Source: Hirundichthys speculiger (lineage: Eukaryota; Chordata; Actinopteri; Beloniformes; Exocoetidae). From it: DNA of 64,000 bases. The notes under the pieces were generated by a model. That model saw only the letters and a program-made list of their open reading frames with translations. It had not been told where the DNA came from and made no database searches. The position numbers and the translations under genes were made by a program. Shown one piece after another: positions 14,301 through 26,000 of this stretch. Every line of letters starts with the position of its first letter. Position 1 is the stretch's first letter. The stretch spans positions 3,175,501-3,239,500 of the forward strand of contig JAGFBZ010002379.1 of assembly GCA_018398805.1 (NCBI GenBank), written 5' to 3'.

Positions 14301-14498
14301 TCTCCCCATCGTCGCCCTCGGCAGCACCCGGCGCGTGTCGGTCTCAGGTTCCGAGGGTACGGGATCTGGCTCCGGCTCCGGGACCTGGCTCTGTTCGCCC
14401 TCGGGGTCTGGACTGAGGGTGAGGCCATCGATGGAAACTTCGAGTCGGCTGGACGTAGCGCTGTTGAGGTCGCCGCTCTGAACCTCTGTCGCCATCAT
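5363..14498 (-). CDS. acbd3: Acyl-CoA-binding domain-containing protein 3 (GCP60), 8 exons
   Basis: ACBD3 is a Golgi scaffold that binds giantin/golgin and recruits PI4KB. Coding exons on the minus strand: 14498-14223, 11487-11346, 11033-10893, 10712-10554, 10246-10072, 8167-7921, 7394-7107, 5578-5363. Reading order: an acidic N-terminus ([16 protein letters not shown]); the acyl-CoA-binding domain across exons 1-3 ([47 protein letters not shown]); a charged [13 protein letters not shown] coiled coil (exon 4); a Gln-rich segment (exon 5, [11 protein letters not shown]); and a C-terminal GOLD domain (exons 7-8, [18 protein letters not shown] to the terminal [10 protein letters not shown]). All splice phases match the family. 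Two frame slips break it: exon 1 near 14,300-14,400 is one base short between the N-terminus and the [19 protein letters not shown] segment, and exon 8 has an extra base at the G4 run 5,528-5,531. These look like sequence errors because the downstream protein is conserved. ATGATG at 14,498/14,495 gives the start. Confidence 0.96.
6346..6729. mobile_element. Non-autonomous hAT element, copy 1
   Basis: The 384-bp element begins CAGTGATTCCCAAA and ends TTTGGGAATGGCTG, an imperfect terminal inverted repeat. It is flanked by a perfect 8-bp direct repeat CACTACAG (6,338-6,345 and 6,730-6,737), the hAT target-site signature. It lies in the last acbd3 intron. A second copy is at 48,314-48,696; both carry the GCCGCGGCCCCCCTGGTGG-like left-end block and the shared right end GGCCTTGGTATTCTGAAG. 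There is no transposase. Confidence 0.9.
8651..9760. mobile_element. Non-autonomous hAT element, 1.1 kb
   Basis: Left end TAGGGATGCACAATAAC and right end GTTATCGTGCACCCCTA form terminal inverted repeats. The flanks are a perfect 8-bp duplication ACTAAAAT (8,643-8,650 and 9,761-9,768). Subterminal repeats of CCGATAAC/TTATCGG type occur at both ends. No transposase-like ORF was recognised inside. It sits in the acbd3 intron between exons 5 and 6. Confidence 0.92.
12068..13614 (+). mobile_element. Tc1/mariner element with decayed transposase (IR/DR type)
   Basis: TA-flanked ends: GTTGAAACCAGAAGTTT on the left and its inverted form TGCAAACCTCTGGTTTCAAC on the right. Inner direct-repeat copies (AAAAGTCAGAAGTTCA at about 12,275 and TTAACTTCTGACTTTTA at about 13,432) give the IR/DR arrangement of Tc1 elements such as those of salmonids. 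The 1.5-kb interior resembles a Tc1 transposase on the plus strand but is broken by stops and frame changes, so the copy is inactive. It lies in acbd3 intron 1. Confidence 0.85.
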
Positions 14499-14939
14499 GT
14501 AGACTGTCAGCTGAAGCGGCCACGTACCTACTTCCGGTTGGATTTGACGGAAGTTCCGGTCTTTACCCCCCGACGTAAATAGTGACGAGGCTTTAACCGA
14601 AATATGAAAGATATGCTCGAGTTGATAAGATTTTAAAAAGTAACGCAATTACGTGTTTACTTTCAATTTGAATGTTAGAAGAACCACTTCCCGTTAAATG
14701 AAGAGTATACATAGATAAATCAAAGCTGACATTAAAGTTGGCATTAAAGTGACAAAATAAATTAAATCTGACACAAAATGCATTCAAAGTGCAACACTGA
14801 CTACAAATAGAGACAAAATTGCCTGGCTTTGCTATAAATAAACCCCAGGAATGATTCAAAGATGAAACATGACCAACAGGAAACACAAAGTTACCATGAA
14901 AAGATGTTGAATGTGACAGTCACTTTCAAAAGTTAAATG

Positions 14940-15470
14940 TCAACAAAACCAAAGACATGGCCATCAGCTTTTGGAAAACCTCATTTTCAACTGTTCCAAA
15001 CATAATCAAGGACACGATGGTTGAGACTGTGGTCTGTGGCTGTGGACAATAACCTAACCTTCAGCCTCAACACGTCTGAAATCTGCAAGAAGGGTCTGCT
15101 GAAACTATACTTCTTGCAAATACCAAATGTTTTTAATGAAGACAAAACTGATGGTTCTAATTTACAAATCTTTTACTGAGTCTATTGTAACCTTTTGCCT
15201 TGTCTCTTGGTATGCAAACTTCTCGACGCACAACAAAAATCATCTGTCAAATATCTGAAACATACAAATACTGAGGAAGGTGGTGACAGTTTTAGTCAGC
15301 AGAGACCATCCTCCATTGGAATATGTTATTCTTCTCCCATATGATTGAAGATCCAGGCTTCCCAGGGAAAAGTTCAATAGACAAAGATTTTCCTTTGTTC
15401 CAAGAGGAATAAAAGCTCTTAATCAGGCTTAATCCTTGGTGGTACTTTTAGTAGCACTTTATTAGCGACT
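14940..15470 (+). mobile_element. LINE 3' ORF remnant (Rex/CR1-like)
   Basis: Broken plus-strand translation around 15,045-15,300 shows the layout of the region just downstream of the reverse transcriptase in fish Rex/CR1-type LINEs (NNLTFSLNTSEICKKG, then a segment ending SSVKYLK). Stop codons and frame changes are frequent. It sits in the acbd3-mixl1 spacer. Clade is uncertain. Confidence 0.55.
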
Positions 15471-16925
15471 TGTTTATTTATTCATTATTCTATCTACCAT
15501 CATTGCTACTATTCCATGGATTCTTATTATAAAATAAACATTTATGTCTTTTTAATTAGATTGTATTTGAGGTTGCTTGTACTATTGTGTTTTTATGTCG
15601 TCATTACCACTGGTATAAACTAAATATCCCCTGAGAAACAAAAAACAGTCTGAAATAAACTAAACTAAATGAGCATACAGAGATGCACAATGACCACAAA
15701 AACATAAATGACACAGAGGCACACTGATTTGTGTGATCTTTTAACCACTGAAAAATCAAAAAGTAAATTGTGCAATCAATGTGAATACATGTAAAATGAA
15801 TTAATGCACATCAACAAGCATACGTGCACATTTCTACTGCAGCACTAGTTCTATTTGGAAGGTCTGTTTCATGTAAGTGCATTTAAGCCCTTTAAAATAC
15901 ATCTCAAATACACAAAAACCACACATAAAAGAAAAGTCTATAAGACAGCTGAGATTTTAACATATGCTTGTAAACTTGAGAGGATAATTAAGCTGTCTGT
16001 CTATGAAAAAAATGCATACTGGCCAGGTCAAACTGTAGTTTGTAGTATTTTAAGGGATGAACAGCCTTTTATTTTTGTATTCAGAATCTGTCTTCTAAAC
16101 AAAAGAAATACATGTATATTGCAGGATCCCGAGTTTACAATTAATTATTAAACATGAAAAGATTAAGGCAAGAATTCTACTGCAGTGTGATGCTCACTTT
16201 GTATTCTTCATTAGCCATCATCTTTCTTTGTGGATTCATGTACAAGGAGCTTTTTATCCTTTCCATGATCCACAGTTCTCAAAGGAACTGTCAGTGACCG
16301 TGGCAAAAGATCAGGAACTGGATTTTTACATAGCAATCAGGCCTGTACTCATGGGCAATACCCAATTAGGCCTCTCAGACAGAGCAGCCTATGAACTGTG
16401 AATGGTCTAACCAACAAGCACGTCTTACCTGAACAAAGCTGTTAAGTGTCAAAGTGCAGAGATCAAAAACCTGTAACTTTGATGTGAAATGGCATAGCAG
16501 AAAAGCACAAGTAAATTCCCAAAGTGAACAAGTTCATTGCCACAGAGGGCCATCTGTGCTCTTTATTCTCTACACTGAAGTCTTTTTTTCATAAGCATGA
16601 CAGTTAAATGTTGGCTAAATACAAAATACATGGCCAGATATGTCCTGCATGTGATTGAGAGTATATCCAGAATCAATTCAACCATACCCCAGGTACTGAA
16701 GCATGATGTGCCACTATACACGTTTTCCTCATAAAACAATAGGGACTGTCTTTAAATTTGCATCTGGTTGAAAAAAAAAAGCTAATTCCAGCAAATCTTG
16801 TCCAAACACATGGAAACAAATTAGTCTGTCTGAGGTGCTGCCTGAACTCTTGACTTGATCCTGTCCCGACTCTAATGGAGGCAGCTGTTCAATACCAAGT
16901 GCCCACTCCTGCAGTACATGAACCG
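15471..16925. other. Gene-free part of the acbd3-mixl1 divergent spacer
   Basis: No conserved exon was recognised on either strand. ORFs such as 15,855-16,151 have no family resemblance and an AT-driven composition. The interval probably holds long-range regulatory DNA for mixl1, but I see no specific element in it. Confidence 0.35.
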
Positions 16926-16930
16926 AGATT

Positions 16931-17262
16931 TGTGTATTGTGAAGTGGCAGGAAGCACGATTTCCTCCAAACTGCTATATTTGCGATGGGGAACATGCCTT
17001 GTGAGATTTATACATTATTTTCTGTTGTCCTACAGAAGCATGCCGGAGCCCTTTGAACTTCTGCCCTGTTGGGAAAACTTCCGTTCAGACAGTTTCCGAC
17101 TGTCTTTCTTTGAAGGCCACCGGTCCATTACTGCTTCATCCATCCCAAAGCGCATAAATGTTTTCTCTGGGGATGTGTATTGAGCCCTTCGGCTCCATTA
17201 AAATCCCTTTAAACAGACGCGCGGCCGCACCAGCGCTCCAGGTGTGATGCTTTCACACCTGG
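16931..17262 (+). promoter_or_regulatory. mixl1: Candidate Nodal/T-box-responsive upstream region of mixl1
   Basis: Two exact TGTGTATT octamers (reverse of AATACACA, a FoxH1 consensus) lie at 16,931-16,938 and 17,174-17,181. A CAGACAG/CTGTC pair at about 17,093-17,106 resembles Smad-binding elements. At 17,239-17,262 a palindrome places AGGTGTGA and TTTCACACCT four bases apart, i.e. two convergent T-box half sites, about 175 bp before the start codon. Mix-type genes are known direct targets of Nodal-Smad2/FoxH1 and of Eomes/VegT. The region near the gene is also CpG-rich. Function here is inference from motifs. Confidence 0.55.
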
Positions 17263-17436
17263 CCGGCCCGCGGCCGTCTGAAGTCGCTCGCACGGCCGCT
17301 GCGGTGCCAGTCAGCAGCGATGGCTGCCCCATTCACACATCCACGCAGCATCAGCTTTGATAGCGGGAGGATTTAACTCCGGCGAGGACGCGGGTCTCCA
17401 AACCAGTCAGTTCCAGGAGATTAGACGCGGAGCAAC

Positions 17437-19001
17437 ATGTCTGCAGTTCACGGGGACCTGAATCACTTCCAGATGTTTCACGAGGTGTCGCCGCAGATGG
17501 GCAGCAGTTCAAGTTAGTAGTTGGCAGATCTAACAAACTTTTTGTGAGACTTGTCCTTGTACAGGTCTCAGGAGATAACCGTGTTGCGCCTGGGGTAGTG
17601 CGTGCGTAACGCACTACCCCAGGCGCAACACGGTGTCGTGTTTGACTCATAATTTCAATTTCTCCGTGTTTTTTTTCTGTCAGATTATGGAGCCTCAGAT
17701 GTCACAACCTACTTTGACTCAGTAAACTCTGCGCCGAGGCCGGACAAGTGTCTGACCATACTAACCCACAGGAGGAAGAGGACCAATTTCACGCAGCAAC
17801 AAATCGAAGTGCTGGAGAAAGTTTACTCCGAGACCAAATATCCCGACATCTACCTACGAGAGAGGCTGGAGGCTCTGACCGGGCTGCCAGAGTCCAGGAT
17901 TCAGGTAATAGATCCGTTACAAGTGCTCCCCTTCGAACGTGGATTGGTTTTACGATGGGTAACGGTAGATCTTGATTTTTGGTTTTTACGTTTTGTTTTA
18001 GGTTTGGTTCCAGAACAGAAGAGCCAAATCGCGGCGCCAAGTCGGGTCGTCGTTGTCCATGAAGGCATCCAACACTCCAAGAGGTGGCTCCTTTGGCCAA
18101 ATCCAGAGCAGAATGGATCAGCAGAAAGGTAACTATTTGTTTGTCATTCTCCTTTTTGCCTCACGGCCCTTAAAAAAAAAAAGAGCAAAATTCTACTCAG
18201 AAATCTTGTTTCCATTGTGGGGAGGCAGGAAAGGAAGAAGCACAAATTTAGATGGATGTACTTTAATGATCCCAAGCTGGGAGACTGTTGCGTACAGCAG
18301 TAAAGGGCACAAAAACATTAAAAAGAGAAAAAAAAAATATGTGTATTAAATGTTTATTTTAAAAAAATGTCCTGAACAAACCTTACATTTTTCACAGACT
18401 GTTTCCCCCCTCCCCTTTCAGTGTATGGCAGAAGTCCCAACGCTGAGCTGCATGGGATGGGAACTTTTGGACTACAGGATAGTTTGAGGCCTTCAATGCA
18501 GCAAAGCAACGTGAGAATCCTCCAAGGACCAGTCTTCCAACCAAACCTGGCAGCTATGAACACACATCTCCATCCTGCATCTATGATAAGAAGGTCACCC
18601 GAGTGGCAGCTGACCAAGCGCATCGACACAAGACCAGCGCAACCGTCCCAAGCTGCAGTGTCCATCCTTATTCCAACAAGAATGAGCATCAGGCGAAGAC
18701 CGAAGCCAAGATGTTTAGCAACCAGGGTCCAAAGGTCCTGGTGGAGTATGATAATTTCCCACCAAATAAAACCATTGGACCAGAGATGAAAGTTGTGATA
18801 CCTCCCATCCCAACACAGAATAATTTCAGCAGGTCGTCGCCAAAAGATAATGGATTTCAAATGCAGTACCCTCAACTGATGGCCATAGGGGAGAGATTCA
18901 ATCACTTTTCTCCGATCCATGCTGCAGAGGCAAAGGACATCACCGACTCTGATTCTGACTGGGAAAATGAAGCAATGGCTGGCTTTGGTGGCTTTATGTG
19001 A
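17437..19001 (+). CDS. mixl1: Mix-type paired-like homeodomain protein (Mixl1 / bonnie and clyde), 4 exons
   Basis: Mixl1 is a nuclear transcription factor acting in endoderm and mesendoderm formation downstream of Nodal. Exons: 17437-17512, 17684-17904, 18002-18128, 18422-19001; every junction has GT/AG and matching phase. The homeodomain starts [20 protein letters not shown] in exon 2. It is split before helix-3 [13 protein letters not shown] in exon 3, the standard paired-like intron position. Exon 4 ends in the acidic Mix-family tail [18 protein letters not shown]. The paired domain is absent, as expected for Mix proteins. Exon 4 is one base out of frame: its 5' part reads in one frame and the acidic tail in another, with the switch near 18,600-18,670; a deleted base (or sequence error) explains this. 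The identity is supported by position between acbd3 and lin9, as in human. A long antisense ORF over exon 4 is a shadow. Confidence 0.93.
17578..17634. repeat. Perfect 26-bp inverted repeat with 5-nt loop in mixl1 intron 1
   Basis: Arm 17,578-17,603 is an exact reverse complement of 17,609-17,634; the loop is GCGTA. The arm starts ACCGTGTTGCGCC and is GC-rich, so the transcript would form a very stable hairpin. It occupies about a third of the 171-base intron between exons 1 and 2, 49 bases before the exon 2 acceptor. No flanking duplication or transposon end was recognised. Confidence 0.95.
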
Positions 19002-19424
19002 TGTGTAAAAATAACTGATTATACATGTATATTTAAAAACTATGTATATCATAACAGACAACAATCTATATTTATTGTAAAATAGTAATAAAAAAAACTT
19101 AAAAGAAATAAGAGAACTTAATTTGAGCAATCTGGAAGTACTTTGTGAATAAAAATGAACCACCAAAACCGTGTTGAAATATTATGTTTAATATAAAAAG
19201 AGGGAAACATTTATATACAACTGCCCTGAGGCACGCTCATATACAACTTTACAAAACTGAAAAAAGGAGATTCTCTAGAAAAGAAAAGCTGACTTAAGAT
19301 TCGTAGGGTTACATCAATGATGCAGGCTTTATGTTGGGGTTACAGCAGCAGCCATGCCAAATGTGGAAATGCTAAGATCTTAGGGAGTAAAAGGCTTTAA
19401 CCCCCCCAGAGTTCTCCTTTATAA

Positions 19425-19455
<31 letters not shown>

Positions 19456-20056
19456 CAAAAAAATCCCAAATCTCTTTAGTGCACACAAAATTACAAAAGC
19501 CATTTCTGAATACACAACAGAAATGTTAACAATAGTTCTAATAATCATTTATTGTACAGTTATCTACAATAAATTTATTTAAAACATTCTTGAGATTCCC
19601 CTGTGCTCCCCAACAGTGGAGCAAAAGAACTAATGACTTACAGGGGGAAACATTACAAATAGCAAAATATTGTTTCTTAATTATACACACCTACGCAAAA
19701 AAATAAATAAATATGAACTATAAAAACTGTTAGAATCAATGTTTGGCACGTGAAGCCAATAAATAATCAGTTTGGAGTTTTGGATTGTGGCATTAGCAAA
19801 AGACTGTTTCAGGCTTGTGATCAGTTGGTTGCACAAACATTCCTATACAGTAAAATGGGTGGATTAAAAAAAACCCAAAACAAAACAAAAAGGAAATCAA
19901 CATCCTCCCTCACTTTAGACCCAAATCTCTGGAATCTAGGCAGAACTCCAAATTCAGAATGTATTTGATCTGCAAAAAAAAAAGGCCTTTTTTCTAGTCT
20001 AGAAATTTCAAGTGAAAAGACCATTTGTGTGTGTGTGGAAGGGAGGATACAAGTAC
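19002..20056. other. Convergent 3' ends of mixl1 and lin9
   Basis: This spacer holds the mixl1 3' UTR (plus) and the lin9 3' UTR (minus). An AATAAA at 19,148-19,153 is a good mixl1 polyadenylation signal. TTTATT motifs at about 19,546 and 19,574 are candidates for lin9 on the minus strand. An (AAAAC)n run occurs at about 19,430-19,460. No additional gene is visible. Confidence 0.5.
19148..19153 (+). terminator. mixl1: Candidate mixl1 polyadenylation signal
   Basis: Canonical AATAAA hexamer 147 bases past the stop codon on the sense strand. An earlier AATAAA at about 19,087-19,092 (in AGTAATAAAAAAAAC) is an alternative. The assignment is by position only. Confidence 0.5.
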
Positions 20057-23000
20057 TCAAACTGCATTGGTGTTGTTGGCAGAAAATGCGTGCAGATTGC
20101 CCAGCTGACTGAGACCACTCTGGATGTGTGCCACATGGATCTCAACATTATTCTGAAAACAACTGAAAACAAAGGAAAGAGACTAATTTAAGTTAAGCAA
20201 TTTAACAAAGATTATATAAGTATGTGGTTGTGTCCTTGTTCAGCCTAAAGAATGACTGCAAAAGTGTAGATGGAAATGTAAGAGTTGTTTACCTGAGGTT
20301 GGAGGGATCAATCGATGCTTTGATGTCATTAAGTGAGTCTGTTAGGGATTTAAACTCAAATGAATTCAGATCTCCTCCGTCTGCCAGACACTGTAAGAAA
20401 TCAGGAAACGAGATAAATAACAGGTAATCAAATCATGAATGTACCTAAAGACATGCTAGCGAGAATACTGATAGTGTGTGTGCAGTGTTTATGTGTCCTC
20501 TACCTTTATCTGTAGGAGCAGAGCAGTGAGGCGAGAGATGAGGTTTGTGAGGGTGGGACTTGTTACACTCTGTTGTCCATCCCACTGGGAGTTGCTCAGC
20601 TGGACCATCTGCTGGGCCTGCTCCTCACAACGCCGCCGCAGCTCCGTGGGATGGTCGGCTGGAACCATACCCTGGTCCGGTGCAAGCTGGACAAATAAAC
20701 ATTTGTGATCGACACAAAACATCTCAACTATTTAAGCATTGTTAAAATTTTAAACAAAATAAATCTCAGATATAAAGTACAGCCATGTACTTCACTTAAG
20801 ACAGTACTCTACTTAAAAAAAACAAAAAATAAAAAAAACAAACAAACAGTGGTCATATTGCATGTGACTAAAATGCATTTTTGACTTACCTCACAGCAGA
20901 ACTGTTGAACTTCATGAAACACCTTGTTCAGATCTTTATTAAGCTGCTCCAGCTCGAGCACGATGGTAGCATATCGTTTCTGAAAGTCTAGGTCAATGGG
21001 TAACGAGTATGACTTCTGAAGACATGGGGAAAAAAAAGTAAGGGTTTAATAAGGGTAAGTAAGGGTTTGCGTATGCATGCAATAAGTAATTAAATAAGTA
21101 CTCTGAGTAATTTAGTTAAGATCGTACCAGTTTCTCAGCTTCTGTGTTCATTTCTTTCAAGTGCTTGATGTGCTCTTTCTTGATCATGAGGATTTTGGAC
21201 AACCTCGTCTGCAAGAAAAAAAGAAAAACAACGGAGAATTAATTTCAAGTGCTTAGTTTTGACTAAGTAACCTTCTGGTATTCCACTTGAGATGGTGTAC
21301 TTACAACTTGTACGAGGAATTTAACAGGAAATCCTCCAAGTGTCTCTCCATCAGCACCAGGCAGTTTGTTTCTCCATGGTGACTGGTTCATAAGAGGATC
21401 ATTGTCCTGTTATATAAAGAAAAAATAAAATCAGTGCATTTTATCTTCACAGGCAATTAAAAGAAAACATTTATTAATTTACTCAATACTTATTTCATAT
21501 TCATATTTATTTAAACAATCTTCTAACATTCAATTTGTTTTCTTTTATTTGTTTGAAACTCAGGTATTGTTTTCTTGGCATTTTGGCTTTTATTTAGATA
21601 TTATCTTATTTTATTTAGGACAGCTGAGACAGAAAAAAAGATCAAACCAGAAGGCACTTATACACTACCATACACATTTACAGAAATCTTCATCCCCTAT
21701 GACAATCCCAGCAATGCATGCCAATAAAAATACAATCAGTGGCCACTTTATTAGGTACACCAGTTCAATTGCATGTTAACACAAACAGCCAATCACATGC
21801 CAGCAGCTCAATGCATTTAGGCATGTACAAATAGTCAAGGCAACTGGCTGAAGTTCAAACTGAGCATCAGAATGGGCTAGAATGGAGATTTAAGTGATTT
21901 TGGAAGTGGCATGGTTGTTGGTGCAAGACAAGCTGGTCTGAGTTTCAGAAACTGGGATTTTCATGCACAACCATCTCCAGTTTACAGAGAATGGTCAGAA
22001 AAAAGAAAATGTCGAGTAAGCAGCAGTTGTGTGGATGAAAATGCCTTGTTGATGTCAGAAGCCAGAGGAGAATGGCCAGACTGGCTCGAGATGATAGAAA
22101 GGCAACAGTTACTCAAATAATCACTTGTTACAACCAAGGTATAAATCTCTGAGTGCACAAGTTGAGGCCTGAAGCAGGCACACCAGGTGCCACTACTGTC
22201 AGTTAAAAACAGGAAACTGAGGCTGCAATCTGCACTGGCTCCCCAAAATTGGGCAACAGAAGTTTGGAAAAATGTTGCCTGCTCTGATGAGTCTCTATTT
22301 CAGCTGCAACATTAAGTTGGTCGGGTCAGAATTTGGTGTAAACAACATGAAAGCATTGATCCATCCTGCCTTGTATCAACGGTTCAGGCTGCTGGTGGTG
22401 TTGTAATGGTGTCGGGGATATTTTCCTGGCACACTTTGGGCTCAATAATACCAACTGATAATGGTTCAAATGCCACAGTCTACCTGAGTATTTTTGCTGA
22501 CTGTGTCCAACCCCATCATGACAACAATCTTTTGATGGCTACTTCCAGCAGGGTAATACAACATACTATTAAGTCAATATGGAGCAAAATCGCTAAGGAA
22601 TGTTTCTAACACCTTGTTGAATCTGTTATTAATTAAGGACATTCTGAAGGCAAAAGGGGGGTTAATCTGTTATTAGTAAAGTGTACCTAATAAAGTCGCT
22701 GCTGAGTCTATAACTTTATATGTGCATTAAAGGCCCCACATAATGATTTTTCTTTAAAATCGTTCAAAAAATTTGTTGAATAATATACTGATCTTTTATG
22801 CCACCAAGCTATTTGGTGGATGGATAACCAGCAGCAAAGAAGTTGTATAGTTTGTGTAGTGAGCTGCTGAAGGAGTTTGAGTGGGTCCATTACAAAACTG
22901 GTAGGATGTCCTGTGTTCATTGCAAGGCCCGTGGAACATTGTTGAGACATACATGATCTTTTATAATCTTAAATAAACACGAGAAAGAAAATTGCACTGT

Positions 23001-26000
23001 CAAGAGAAGGCAGCATGTCAGGTAGTTTTAGCTGTGTGCACTCCGGTGAAGATGGGGTGCGCTTCCCAGTAATAGCAACGGATGTTGCTAGCAACACAAC
23101 TTTTGGGTCAGACCCAACCTACTTCAGGTCTGAGAGCTCAATGACACATGGTAAGAGTGCAAAAAATAAATAATGCCACAAGAAATGTGTGACAAAGGAC
23201 TGTGGACCAGACATGGCTTATGAGGATGCTGGTAGCCATGCAGCTCAGTTGGCAGAGTTGCGAAGGAAGATCTGATCTTCACCAAATTTAAACCAGTTCA
23301 TTAGGAAAAAAAACATCAAAATGACAAGTCATGTGCCAACATCACTGGCTTTATAGCAGATACGATTGACAAGGAAACTTCTGAAAAGGTTTCATTGGCC
23401 CACTAGATCTGTCATCAATGATGGAGACACCAACCTGTCCATCAAAGAAATATTGGTTGGGTATTTAGAGGTTTAATGCTGATATACATATTATACAGTA
23501 TGATATAGTCTCATATGGACTTAGATGCTTTTATCAATGGCAGTGTATCGACCTACTGTAATATCACAATTATTCAATGGATATGTGTATTGTTTTTTTT
23601 ATTTTAATCATATATATTTTATTAAATCTAAATTTTAAATCATTAATGCTGTCAACCCAACAATATTTGACCTGTGGGAATTATTTCAGGGATATATGGA
23701 CAAGTCAGCATTTTTCAATAAATAAAGACCATTACATATATTATCAGTTCTGTCTAAAATTTTGGTGGGTGCTCATAACCTTTTGAAATTGGCAGCACTA
23801 GTGCTGCTTAGTAAAAAAGTTAATTTTGGGCTCTGCTGGTGGTCAAGGCAGCCAAGCCAGGCATTTCAACAGAGACAGTAGTAGAGACAGTACAGTTGTG
23901 TCTACATCAAACTCGTTAACTGCAGTATTTGGTCAAGATAAAAAGAGAAACGCATAAAATTGGGACCTTTATGTTCCATTTTATCTGTATACTTAGTATG
24001 TTGACCAATATTATCCCTGAATAGCTCCTTGCCTGCAAAAGTGGCTGTTTAAGAAGTTAATCCTACGTGTATTCAAAGCAGATCTAAATCAACAGTGGCC
24101 CTCATATACATGCCCTCATGCATGAGTGAAAATGTAACAGGACAGCACATGCATATCTCATTAGATAGATAGGTCTACAGCACCAGGTGGACAGGAGTGG
24201 TAGCGGACGGGTAGGCCCCTCTAGGCGGAGTCATGAGGTTCTGCATGTAGCGTGTTGACCGATGTTTCTGAGCAAAGGCTGAGATGGGCATGGTTCATTG
24301 GGTTCATTACTCTGTAAAAACAAACAAAACACAAGAATATGAATATACAGTGATCCCTTGCCAATTCGTGCTTTAAGTTCCGCGGTTTTAGTTATTCACG
24401 GATTTCGGTTTTAGTTATTCGCAGATTTTTCAGAAATATATAATGAAAAAAGTACTTTACCACTCCTTTAGTGTTCTTTAATCTTTTGTTTGTTGAAGCA
24501 GTTTAATCACAAAGACAGTTATAACAGCATAGCAGAATGTTAATGGACTTACCAAGACTTCATAATCAGGCACAGTGTGAGTTCCCAGGCCACTGCGGTC
24601 AAAGGTGACACGATAAGTGGCAGCACTGGTGTCTACTGCATCAATCTGTCCTGTGAACAGCCCATCGTGGACACCTCGGAGCCGAGCTGTGAACAGAAAG
24701 AAATCTAACTTTTTAAATACTTTCCAGCTTTTAAAAACAGAAATGATACAGGACCTTTTTCAATTTCCTAATTATTTCTACTTTTTCAAAATCAACACCT
24801 GCAAAATCAAATTTGTCTCTCACCACCACCCTAAATTACCTTGATATCCTTCACCCAAATACTTACCATCACATTTTTGATTAATTGCCCACAAGTGTCA
24901 GAAAGTGATCAAGTTGCTGTTTTCAATAAATATGCAACACTGGTCATGTGAAGAAGAGTCAAAACACTCCTTCAACACCTCTACTTTAATGACTCATCTT
25001 GAGAGGTGTCATCCCGGGCAGTACAGGGAATTTATGAAGTTCAAGCACGAGAAATAGACTCCAGTGGAAAAAAGCTATCCGCAGCTGCTTCTCATCGCTC
25101 TTAACTGAGGCAAAAAGTATGACCCTGACCAACCCAGGCCAAAAGGCATCATTGAGAAACTCCTGTATTTTCTATGTATGCTGCTGTAAACTGCAGTAGT
25201 TTTCTTATTCTGTAGTGAGAATGTGTTTGGATCAGTCCCAACCTGATGATAAAAGCATCATTATTTAATGTTGATTCAGTGTTGTCATTAAGCACTGCAT
25301 CAGAAGCATAAGTCAGGCCTGATAGTGGGAAATAAATATCCTGAGCTTAAACCTTTTTCAGTGGCCAGGAGGTAGGCAGGGGTGGGGCATACCATGTATC
25401 CAATGCAGTTTTCATGCAGAGCATATAACATTCGGAAAAAAAAACAAAAAACAAAAAAAAAAAAAACGTTTTCACAAATGGGTGGATTATGATCTTGTGG
25501 GCCCCTGGGCCCAGATATATAAACAGTCTTTTATGTATAACCCTGTTAATCCATTCATTATTATTATTTTTTGAAAATAGCTCCTTAAATGATAAAAAAA
25601 ATTAATGGACAGTCAAGGCGTGATGGCCAAATAAATTTTTTCCACAATCCCGACGGTACACCCAGAGTTCCAGCACAGAAGTGGAATACTATTGGCCATG
25701 ATAGGTGTATTTTATTGTATTGGCAATCAGCAAAAGTCTGCATCAAAATATCGGCATATAAGCAAATATGAAATATTGTGCACCCCCTAATCACAACCTC
25801 CTGACATTGTCTGTGCAGTGATGTCAGTTGATATCAGTGATGTTACCGGTGACTTTGGTTCCAATGATGAGAGGCAAAGGGATTTCATCAGGCAGATCTT
25901 TGCAGTTTGACACGTCGGACAGTTTCCTTTGCTGCAGCAGTCGCATTTTTTGCCGTTTCTGTCTTAGTGCTGTTCGCTCTTCAGCAAAGAATGCTGATGA

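Noticed and set aside
14189..14416. Plus-strand ORF rich in Pro/Gly/Arg
   Set aside because: Antisense shadow of acbd3 exon 1; its frame has no homology.
18354..19166. Long minus-strand ORF (270 codons) opposite mixl1 exon 4
   Set aside because: It is antisense to the conserved Mix C-terminal exon, has no family resemblance and has a composition driven by the opposite strand's codons.
24350..24470. CAGTGATCCCTTGCCAATTC followed by TTATTCACGG-like repeats
   Set aside because: Resembles one end of a Tigger/mariner-type element, but the other end was not found and the stretch is short.
25560..25795. Possible hAT fragment ending CACCCCCTA in lin9 intron 7
   Set aside because: Only one plausible end and no target duplication; insufficient support.
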